Assembly: GCF_023343835.1 (NCBI RefSeq)
Contig: NC_064443.1
Coordinates: 10,602,001-10,666,000 of the forward strand
Direction: 5' to 3'
Length of the DNA stretch: 64,000 nt
From: Lagopus muta
Taxonomy: Eukaryota; Chordata; Aves; Galliformes; Phasianidae
Part shown: piece after piece, positions 38,401 to 50,400 of the stretch
Layout: each line of letters starts with the position of its first letter
How positions within the stretch are numbered: position 1 is the stretch's first letter
Notes under the pieces: model-generated
The model's input: the letters and a program-made list of their open reading frames with translations, nothing else
Told to the model about the DNA's origin: nothing
Database searches by the model: none
Made by a program: the position numbers and the translations under genes

Positions 38401-41400
38401 CTGAATAAGAATTTATTCAATAAGAATGCTTTCAATGATAAATTAAATAAATTTATTTCATCTTCAGGGAGCACGTGATGAAGCCTCAAATACATGTAAA
38501 ACTCATGTTTTGCTAACAACAAAAAATGAACAAAGAACTCACACTTCTGCATGATCACTGCAGAACAGCTGAAATCCTATCATTTCATGGCTTCAGTAAG
38601 GCTTCAGCTGGCCAGAGCAGGACAGATCTACTGCATGCCACATGTACAGTCCAGCCCATCTTGTTTTGAATTTTAATTATCATTATTATGGGCCAGATTG
38701 CAATATTCTTACCCTTCTGATTGCAGCAAGTGACATGCCTGCAGCAGAGACTCACCGGCTAATTCTCTTTATAAAGCAATTTGGTTGAGAAGGTTGCACT
38801 CCCACTACAGTTTGTCCTAACTGGAGTTTGATTCTCCAAATCTTTCTTCCTCTAGCTCAAGCACTGAGCATGGCTCATTGAACAGAATCATTCTGCATTA
38901 TCAGCGAAGCAACCCTAAATAGTAATCATTCATATATTCACAATATTTGCTTGCTTGTTGGGTTACAAGGGTGGAATAGCAGTGAGAAATCTCAGCATGA
39001 AAAGCAGCATCTCAGCTTGGTAGGCAGCATCTCTTGAGTTTGGCCAGGTAGTGTTATTAAAGGGGTCTGTCTGATCAGAAGAAAGAACTCTAATTCAGCC
39101 CATGAAGAAAAGACTGAAAGAAAGGAGCACCACTCTTACCTCTGCAATAATCCCCACACACCCAGCAATGACTGCAGCCTTCGCTTGAGCCCCACTCATC
39201 CCTCCAAGACCAGAAGTAACAAACACCTTTCCAGACAGGTCTTCTGCCTTCAAATAGCGACGACCTGCATTCAGCACCGTGAGCTACACACAACATAATA
39301 TAGCAATTACCAGGAGTTATTTCACCCAGTGTCCCTGAAATCTATTAAAAAAAAAAGAAAAAAGCTGCATTTTCCCAATTATCTTCCTTAGATACCTGGA
39401 ACAAGTAGCTGTTTGCAAGCAGGATTGTTAAAGGTACTCTTAGGCACTGGTTTTCTATATCCAAATGATGTGTTCCTTTTGCAAAGGCAGTTTGAAACTG
39501 TGGAATTGGCTTCAGAGGTCCCTAGGACCATGAAATGGCGTTAATCTTTTAAAAAGGAGCCACGTTACAAAGGTGATGTTACAAAGGTGTTGGTTTCAAC
39601 CATCTGTACTGATACCAGTTTCTGCCACTGCCAAATAGAATAATGAGCGGTTCACAATACAGAGACTTATCAAGATGGCTGCTAAGGAAGACAAGCCTGC
39701 TAGATACCTGCACATAACATCCTCCCACAGTGCTTCACTGCACCCCAGTCACCAGCCACACTTACCAACTAATCAAGCTTTCCCCGGTTTCTTACCACAG
39801 TTCCATGGACTATTCCCTGGGGCCCGATGTAGCAGTAGCTCCCTGCAGTCATCTGACCATACCTAGCAAGATCAAAGAACATGATGACTCCATATGTTAC
39901 TCAGGCAGAATGAAGGCTGTATACATCAACATATATTTCTAGTACAACAAAAAAAGAAAGACTCCTCAACCTAACAAACACACAAAAACAAATCTCTTGT
40001 ACTTCTAGTTGTTGTTAATTTATACTATCACAATCCCAACTTAATAGACCTTCATTAACAGTGCTTTCAACATGTTTTCAGAGGATCATTTAGCTCTTTA
40101 AACTACTGAGTTTAAAGATGTATAGACTGGGAAAAAAAAAACCAGCCATAAATGTTGGTTTGGCATTTAGCACGGGGACTAAGACACAAACAGATTCCTT
40201 TTCACCTTCAGGCACTTTTGTACCATTGGTTTTCAGTGCCAATTCTCCTTCTAAGACACATAGTCATTTTGAAAGTTATAACCCCAAATGTGGCCTCAAT
40301 TCATTACTATGAAATCCCCAGATACATGGTAAGGGACACTTTATTTGAGTGCTTTTATTTCTTACCAATCTGTACACATTCAGCTCTCCCATAGTTCTAA
40401 TTGATTCTCTTCATGGCAAACAGCAAATAGCCATCCTGTGCTCATCAGATAGATGAACAGTAAAAAAGCAGGCAAATAATCATTAAAAAAGAAAAAAGAA
40501 AACCTTACAGCATTCTACTTCAAAGCTTTCTCTTGATGTAAAGAGAAACAAACACTTCATCACTTATGGTTTTTGCAGATTGCAAAACAACCACTGCAAA
40601 GTGTAACCAGCCAGCGCTGTACGTAGGCTATGATTGTGGCTTCAGGCTGTAATTCAGCCAAGTCTTATAAATAAACCTAATTCTAATTCCTAGCAGACCT
40701 CAATTACATCCTTCTATGTGTGGCTGAATGTAACTCAAGCTCCTAAGTAATTGCACTTAAGTGTGCATTAATGTGTTGCAGCATCAGGACTTTAAGCAGC
40801 ACAGTTGAAGTCCATCCGCATTAGATATTTTAAACAGCAGCTGCTTGATATTTGAATTAAATTTTAGATAAATATTTGATAAATTTTAATAGCAAGGTGT
40901 CTTCTTACATTGTTACTCCCAAAGCAAACAGCTTCTCATAATCATCTCTACTAGAATAGTTGGGAATAACCTAAGAAAAGAATAAAAAGAAAACCCAAAT
41001 AAGCAAATTACAGATTTAAGAAAATCTTTTTCACTATCTAAATTCTCTATAGCTGAACTGTTTTGAACAGCTCAGGCTCATTCAGAATGAAGTCCTCTGA
41101 TAAGGAGAGGATCTTACTTCTCTCACTGCAGATCAGCTCACCTGAGATGACAGAAACTGTACTGCAATAAAAGCTGCAGAATTTAGACCTGGGATTCTTC
41201 TGTGAGCTATCATTAGTTCAGGTAGTATCAATTACATTTTAATTCAGTAGACATATGAAAGCTAAATAGAAGAGGAAGAAAAAAAGCAAAAGTAAACAAG
41301 ATGCTAACACTTACCATGCCATTAGTAATGACTAATCGCGGAGCATAGCGATGGCTGGGAAAGAGTCCCAGAGGATGCCCACTGTACATTACCAATGTTT

Positions 41401-44400
41401 GCTCTTCGGTCATCTCTGACAAATATTGCATTGCCAACCAGAACTGAAAAGGAAAGCAAGGAAAGTGAGGGAATCTGTTTCCATCATGCATTTATATTTC
41501 TTCATGAAGCTGCTAAACGGAGTACGAAGGCAGCTGTAGAGATAACGAGGTGTATTCATATATGAAATAACAGCCAGAGCTCTCAACACATTCTTGCTTT
41601 TAATAAAGTCCATTAAGAGACATCACTCAGCAGGAAACATAAATCAATGAGGTCTGAATAAGTTCCAGAATAATTTCTCCAATATAAACCCCAGAAATGC
41701 TTTGCTAGCTTTTCAATGCGTCATTTTGAAAGCCATTCCAATTTTGAGATTGACCATTTGGATCTGGCACTTTTCTGGCAATGTATCCAAAATCAAACTG
41801 CAAAATTTTCCCAATAAAAGAGATGAAATACTCATGTATATTTTTGATCCTGGCCTGATACGGATAATTCAGTCTCTTCTGGCGCTTGTCATCTTTTCAA
41901 CAGATGTATGCATTTCAATTTTTCCTCACACCAAACATACACCAAGCAAACAGCTTTCACTATGGACAACACTCCTTGAAATACCAAGGAATAAATAAAT
42001 GCATCTCCAATCCATCTTCATAAATCAATAGTTACTCTTGGTTTATGCCACAAAGTACAACTATCTAAACTGCTATAGGTTTAACTCACATCCATCACTG
42101 TCTATTACAAAGACCATTCATTATATTTCATGGGCCTAGAGTATATGACAGCCAGGTCTAAGAAGAGCTTTTCCATGGGACGCTGGAATTCAACAGTAGC
42201 TTGAAATAGAGTTTCTGCAGTTACACTGAAAAATGGATCTGCTGATCAGAGAGACAGTAACATCAACAACAGGCCTGCAAGCTTGAGGACAAGTTGGTAA
42301 GTGGAAATTTACCTCTGGTTGTTTTGTTTGTTTGTTTTTCTTCAAAAATTATTCAGGACAAAGCACAGGCCTGGGTGGATGACATAAACCAAACCCAGCC
42401 TTTTCACTGGGAATTTTGCAAGGACAAATTTTCAAAAAGCATGCTGTTTTTAAGCCACAGAGAACAAAATGTTCTATCACAACTGAATCATTCATGTGAT
42501 CGCTACTCCAAATAAGCAAGACCAGAAAGGTTTTGTTTGTTCTGCTGTGAAACAACTGCAGGTCAAAGCTCTAACTTGGATGGAAACAAGAGAAAAAAAC
42601 TTCTGTCTTTGGCAGAGCCTCTCCTTCACCTTGCAGCCTAGCATCTGCCTGAGGGATGTCACCCCAGTCAGGCCCACAGTATGAATTGCCAGCACTGGTG
42701 TCTTGAGAGATGCTGTAAAACTTTCATGCAATGCATTAAATGACATAACAGACATTTATGAATTAATGCACAGAACAAAGAAACGGTGTGCACTTTTAGA
42801 TTGACAGTCTTAACTTAAACATCCCAGCTCAGATTTTAGATAGGATGTCACCCACTTGCCATTGCCATCAGAAGAGCAGAGTTAATCCTGAAAATAAAAA
42901 GCACCGTCACTTGCCCAGCTAGCATGTGAACAATTTCAGCTCACTTGATTTCATTGGAAGAACTCAGGGCTGCACTTCATTACAGCCTCATTTTTTCATT
43001 CCTCTGTGTATTGTGAAAAATGTTGCAAAAGTACCAGAAATAAACAAAAGATACACTTTTTGGTTTCCTAAAATTTATTTTGCATATAAATTATTGTGCA
43101 AAGTACAAACACATACACACACACACCAGAGAAAGACAAAGAGCTTTCTACATCATCTTATGCTGCTTGACATTTTTTGAAACACAGTCTTTCTATTGGA
43201 TTGTCTGTGCTCTCTTTACTAAATAAAGCTCTTCCCATCTGCACAGCTCATAACTGAGCATTCCTCTATCCAGACAGGATGTTTTGGAGTATTTAGAGAC
43301 AATGACTGCCAAGAATTATTGCAAACTCTGCCTAAGCAGAACGTGCCTGGGGGAGCGTACAATGGGTTTCATGACAGAAGCTGCAAAAGCAGCAGCGTCC
43401 TACCTGAGCCCAGTTGCTGAAGACCTGCCCATTTCCTCCATAAGTGACAAGCTCCTGTGGAAACTGAGAAGGATAATTTAATAATAATAAGGCAAGCATG
43501 TTTCTGAAGTATTTCTCTGCGTCTCCAACACTAGCTGCTCAACACGTGCTGTAGGAGCAGTGTACTCAGAGCTGTGCTTTCTCACAGCAACCAAGCTCCT
43601 GTGTATTGTGGGAGCTGGAGTGAGCCTTGCTAGCACTGCAAGAGTCCTCAGAAACTAAGTTAGGACCAAAACCCACCGTGCAGAATGAAGAACTACGCAC
43701 TGCAATAAGCGATAGATATTAGCAAAAAAGACCCAAAACTCAGAAATCAAAACACGACCACAGGAAAAGTTGTAGAATCACCCAAATTCTTCAATTTGTG
43801 TGCGAGCACTTACAGGAAGTAACTTGCAGATTTGCTTCTGCTTCATGACTCCGACTTCCTTTATTGTCACTGCAGCTTACCTGAGCCACCGAGGGATCCA
43901 GATTATTCATGATCATCAGCATGATGGCAGCAGCTGATTTGGTCTTGCAAGGATAGGCTTCTATGGGGTACGCTCTGAAATGGCATTCACCACACTTTAG
44001 GACGCATATAAGAGAAACAACAAAACATCTGACAGAAGTATCCCCGCACATCAACACGTTCCTTTGAGTTATTATCTTTTATTGAAGAGGAGGGAAAAAG
44101 GAAAAAGGAGAAAGTGCAGATCTAATACAGCCTGTACCTTAAGAGGCACATCAGGTTTCAACTTCAATCAGAACTAAGCAAAGAAAAAAGAACGCATTCA
44201 GCTTGTCACTTCTGAATCAGGTAGTCAGAATGGGTTATAAATATGGCAGCTGTGAGAGCTCATTGCTTTTCTACATGGATTGTTTGGGCATGCTTAAACC
44301 CAATTGTTAGGCCAAGGAAAACAGCATCATGGAAGTTGCTTTTGGGCTCTTCAGCCCTTGCAAATTTCTCATAGAGATCTCATCTAAAAAGGAAAAAACC

Positions 44401-47400
44401 CAGCTCCAAATTCAGTTCTAAAGAAATCCCCAGAACTTACCTAGCTATGGGAAACGTGAGTCTTTTTACTGAATAAGTTGTATTTCAGTGACAAATTTGA
44501 GAGGTTGGGAATAGGAAACCCTACAAGGACTTGAATCACTAATGTGATTCAGTACCAACTTCTGCAGTTGCCTTACATATATTCTCCTCCATAATCTATT
44601 TGCTTTATCAAGTTGCCCTAAAACTTCTAGTCTTAGCTCTATATTATGTATGTGGATGTACATATATGCACATATGTGTGTGCCTATATATGTTTTCTCT
44701 TCAGGCATGAGATGGTTCCTTTCCTGTGCTTGTATAAGTCTGAGTACAGTTGTACCAAGGCTGCTGAAATGTAACACCAAGATTTATAATCAAGAGTCCC
44801 ACTCTTTCTTTCTCTGTAAGCAACAAAACCATCATAGATGCTGAAAATTCCTGAAGGCAGGTAGGAACATTTGACATGTTGTAATGCTATAACGAAGTGG
44901 AAAGTAAAGCAATAATAGTGGGGTTAGCACAATCCTAGGCTGCAGCAAATGAGGACAAGCCCAAACACAACAGCCATGGATGCAGAAACAAAGGAAGAAA
45001 ATCTGCTTACCTTTGGAAGGCCTCCAGTAAGCAGGGATCTTCAATAAGATACCCTTGCCTCCATTGCCAACTCTTAAACGAGGTCTGGGAAGGGCTGGAT
45101 CCTGGTTCCACCCCTTCCAGCCACGCAGAGGCATTGCATTGCACTGCACTGCATGCACCTGAGCCCCACTGGGTTGGCCCTGCCTTCCCACCAGGTGCTC
45201 AATCGGTGCTTCAAGCTGTGACTTTAACATTTCTGCTACACGTGTTCTTTAAACAATCTTCCTTTTACTGGACCATAGATCTTCAGTGGCTAGATGCTTT
45301 CTTTATGCAAGGAAGACAATTACACTAAAGAAATTATGCTAACGAGTGCAAATGGCAAAGATAAATTCCATAGATTTAGCAAATGGGTTCTTCCCACGAT
45401 CATATGTGCTTTATCCCAGCTATTTACATCAGGATACTGAAACAAATGCTTTGCACTCACTGCCAAAATAGGAGAGAAAGCCTTTGAGTTTTTAAAAATA
45501 TATTTTTAAATTATTATTAATTTTTTTTTGCTTTTCTAAGTTTGAGGTGATAAAACAGGAGGAATTATACTATTTCATCAAGAGGAGTCATTCCCCCATA
45601 AGATTGCTCAGAATTTAAGAAGCCCAATGTTCAGGAATGGACTGAGAGTGTTTATATGGGGAGAAGGGTGTTGTGGGGAACAGAACCAAATGGGACTGTG
45701 CTCCCTGGGATAAGCAGAACAAAAACAAATACTACTAGACTAGACTAAGGCAACAAAAGATACATCTTAATCTGAGACTGTAAGAATCTACTGGAAAAGG
45801 AGAGCTGTAAAATCATCACAAACTACAAAGAAAATATTTGAGGCTGTCAAGAATCACTGATGCCAGTGATGGAAATGAGCTGGTGGACTGTCTTATTCAA
45901 GCTGAGAGCAGAAGGTGTCCTCATTTGTATTCAGGACTACTGTCCTCTGCAGTCCAGCTCTGCAGTATCTTTCAGATTCTCTTACTGTCATCCCTTTAGC
46001 TGATTTCTGCAAGAGATGACCCCAGACTGTGGGCAGCACAAAAACATGGATGTCTGTGGAAATTAAAGTGCTTTCTTGTTGCTTGCTTATTCAGATTTCT
46101 GTATAGACATTAACCAGGCCCCTGCTGGATGCAAAAAGGAATCAATCAGTCTAAAAAAAGAAGCTAGCCCCTGGCAGCCCTTTACAAAAGTGTTCTGCTT
46201 CACAAACATTAGCCTCCTTAGATCTGTAATGAAGTGATGCTTCGAGATCAACAGGCACTGCCTATTACAAGACAGGGTCAGATACAGGTTCCAAGCATGG
46301 AAAAAATGTGCTGCTTCTCTTTCAAGCCCAGGAAGTCTTCTCTGAGACTGACAAATAATCAGTCACTCACAGCAGATCCCAAAGTCATCCACTCAACTGA
46401 TCTTACTTCTTGGTTCATGACAACTAGCATCATCTCAAGCCTAATGCAGGCTTCCTGTCCAGGTTGCAATCAGATTTTTGAACAGTGACTGGTCCCTGGA
46501 AACTCTAAGATTTGCTTTGGGGTAGAGCACATGGCATCTCAGTGTAATGCCATCTCAACTGGCATTACCAAACACATGATCTCATTCAGTCCCTTCCCTG
46601 TGTTAAGTGGTGCTGAGCTTCCCAGCATCAAGACTGCAGCAGCCCTGCCAGCACCTAACCAGAAGGGTGCAGTCTGTTTCCCTGCTAGTCCATGAGGCTC
46701 TCATGAAGACAGAAAATAGGATGAAAGCTGAAGGATGAAGAATGCAGCTTTACAGAAGACACACATTAGCAATCAGTGGAAACCATACCTCTCCTGTCTA
46801 AAGACAGACAGGACATCCAATTGAGCATGAACCCTTCACTTCTTACCTCATCTCAATATCTGGGAAGAACCTGTACATGTAGATATGGCCATACAGCCTG
46901 AGTTCTTCAGCAAATTCCAGCACCAGCTTCTTTTGTATGTCAGGTGGGAAATAACGTAGGGCATTGCGCAAAGCGAGCTGTCAGGGGAAAAAAAAAAGAC
47001 ACAGTAACCAAGCTAAAAGAGAAATGGAGGCAAGTGGGTGGCCCTGAACTTTAGACTCAGCTGGAAACCTATGCCAGCTGTCACAAGGATGGTTTAATTT
47101 AAAAGGCCACGCCAGGGGAGCTACCCATCTCCATCCTTCCTTGTAGATTCAGTGGACGTACACATGCAACCCACCTCTTCCCACTCACCTCAAATCTGCA
47201 TGGAAAGCTCTTGGAGATTTGATACGTAATGCACAAACCTACAGACGTCTGACAGGGATGAATCCTCTCTTGCAGTGCTACAGGGCACTGAACTACCAAG
47301 AAAAGCACTGTTCAGAAACCCTTATTGTGAGATCCTGAACTCCCAGAGGCTCCAAAGACCTTACTGTACCTTCAATTCAAACAAGAGACCTTAGCCCTGA

Positions 47401-50400
47401 ATTATGTGACTTACAGAGGAAGATGTTCTTGGGTGAAGTTTCGTTATACATGCAGCATACTAATGTATTGTATAGTATGATGGCATACATTATTTTATTG
47501 AAGTCACAAACATCACTTCTAAATTAGCTACAGTGATTAGTAGACAGTGAATTAAATTCTGCAGATGACAGTAAGTGGCTCATCCTTCCCATTACCTTCA
47601 AAGATATTATCCACTGTTAAAGTTCTACATTGCAAAGTACCGTGTGTCCTTTCAGATGAACGAAAACATAAATAAATCACTCTTTTTAGTAACAGTCTCT
47701 TAAGTCACGTCTCCGTATTCTGTTCCATTTGATTAAAACCATAATGATAACAAATATTCTGTAATCTTTAAAATGCCAATTTCATGTGAAGATGCTAAAA
47801 ACTCTTATAAATTCCTTGATATATGACAATACTATGGAAGTGACTCTTAGTCAAAGAGATTCATACATTTCATCTCTTCATTGGGCTGATTTTTATGGGC
47901 TGTGGATAAGACAGCCCTTAAAAGGGGGCTGAGGATGGGATCAAATTTGCTACCAAATTTGACAGCAGCCTACACTATGACCAGGGAAGCCCAGTTTGAG
48001 AGGGCTGAGGATGAAACCTGCTGTTGTCAGTTCCAACCTATTTGTGCGACCTGGTGTAGGGAACCTGCTTTGGCAGGGGGGTTGGACTCAATGAACTCTG
48101 AAGGTCCCTTCCAACCCCTGTGATTCTGTGATTCTGTGAAATATTCAGTGCAAGAAGTGAAGGGGCAGCCTGCAGCACAGTGAACAGGTATCCAGAACAA
48201 AGGCACATAGAACCATCCAGTCTGGGTATTTCACACTGATTGCTCTTCTGGGAGGAAAAAACACCCTGATAAGAATTCCTGAAAAGGGCTACAAAGTCTT
48301 TTGTTCAGCTCAGTGACTGTACTCTGATTCTTAGGGCTAGAGTTGTACAGCCCCTTCACCATTTGAGCTTGTTGGTCTCACACACCTTTCAGCCAACGTA
48401 GCACAGTATCTCAGAATCTAAAAACAATCCATACTAAAAGATGTTCTTGTTGGCATATTTGCTGCCAAACAGGCAAACAGACCCTTTCACTTCAGCTACG
48501 CAATCCTTGCAAATGAGCTTTGCCATTCCACCCAGAAAATGACAAGGAGTAAGACCTGTTTAAAAGACAAGCAAATGCAAATTCCCTTTTGATCTACTGC
48601 CTTATTCTTCTCCAGCTAGGTAAGTAGACATTTCTCAAAACTTCATTAAACACAAAAATCCCAGCTATATCCATGCAGTGACAAAATACAAGGGGACTTC
48701 AAAAGTCAGTACCTCAGAGGCAGCCTTCACAGAGGTTTCTAGCTCTAAGAAATTCCTGAAGTGAGAATAAAATCAGTTATATCTCTTGTAATAACAAAAA
48801 GGAAAGCAGTGATACACTGAAAAGGGAAAAAAGGTGCTTCTACATTTGGCCTTTTGGCTATAGAGAAGTATCAGGATGAAAGTGTTTTGCTTCCATTCTG
48901 GCAAGGCTCACCTAGTCTCTGATCAGTATATCTGTTATTTGAGTTATAATGAAACTGAAGGAAAAATAGCTTTTTTTTTTTTTTGCTCTAAAAACACAAG
49001 CAGGCAAAATCTGCCTGGATTTTCAAATAAATACACTTAGACCGAGCCCCTGTCCTATTAGTGTTCCATGTTAGCACAGACCTGAATTTTGATGATGCAA
49101 ACATTAATGAAACATGAACTTCAATGTTACATGAGGGGTGAGAAGGGCTCCTGGGTTGCTCAGACAATAGAGAGCTGATCTTATAAAAGAGGACTAAGAC
49201 TGTGCCTTGTTTAGCTTAACAGAACAAAGGTGACATTTGATTGCTGTCTTACTGCAGGATAAGTGTCAAAGTAGGAAGCAGCTTCAGGGAAAAGCTGGAG
49301 AGAGGAATAAATGGCTGTAAATTAGCCATGAAGAAATGTAGCCTTGAAATTAGAAGAATTTAAATAACAGATTCTGAAGCAGCCTCTCAATAGCAGCACT
49401 GGGTCTCTTAAAATTGCTTAGATGGAGCCTGACTGCTTCATGAAAAGGCAGTTGGCATATGCATCAAGGAGAATTTTGCATATTCATTATTGAGTCAAAC
49501 TGAATAACCTGAGAAAGGCACTTAAGGAGCAAATTCAAACAGACTGATCATCAAGCTTTCGAGGAAAAGTAACACTTGGCCATTATTCCTTAAGTTTCAT
49601 TAAAGCACCATATGAAACGCTACTGTGATCTTTAAGATTAATTGTACTCATAGCTGACATGTTCCCCTCTGATATTAGACTGTGGGCATTTCACCTGTAG
49701 GTGTTCCTGTTTGTAGCTTCCTCAGCCAGCAGTCTGATTGGCACCTATCTGCTCAACACCTCTAAAAAATCAGCTCATCGTGGTGATGTCCAAGCTTGGG
49801 GTGAGGCCAGGAAAGCAAGTTAGGATCAGGTGATGATTACCAGGATGAGATATGGCTCAGAGTTCACCAGGCAAGCCAATAAAGGCAAGACAGGCCCAAG
49901 GCCAAGTCATCCTACAGGCTGGGGCCCATGGATAAGGATTTTTCTGATTCTTTGCAACACTGAGAAGTGTGCATTCTTCCCAGGTTGCTTTAACAGAATG
50001 CCAGTGAGTACCAAGTGAGTACCAAATGCCAGTGAGTACCAAGTTCAATGTTCTGCAAAGGACGCACCACTCATAATATTTAAGGGCTGTTTTCCTTGCA
50101 GTGTATTTACATAAAGATACAGAGGCTGAGAAACAGAAAACTGGGATTTCCTGAGCCATAGAGGGAAAGGGAGAAGTGGCTGCTATAGGCCTCAGGCAAA
50201 GAATGCAGAAGAAAGACGACTCAGGAAACATAAACAAAAATCAGTTCTGAGAAATGGCTTGATTTATCCAAAGAGATTAAAGTTGATATGGTAGGAAGCA
50301 TCGTATATCTCTTCGGCAAGCCCCAAAACATGCAGAAATGTATAAATCTTGCTTAAAGGATTTCTATTGTAGCCAAAAAAGGAAGCCTAAGAAAGTAAAA

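Noticed and set aside
44832-45230. 132-codon - strand frame rich in Leu and Cys
   Set aside because: It lies almost wholly inside the solo LTR-like element, and the sister copy does not keep the same frame throughout.
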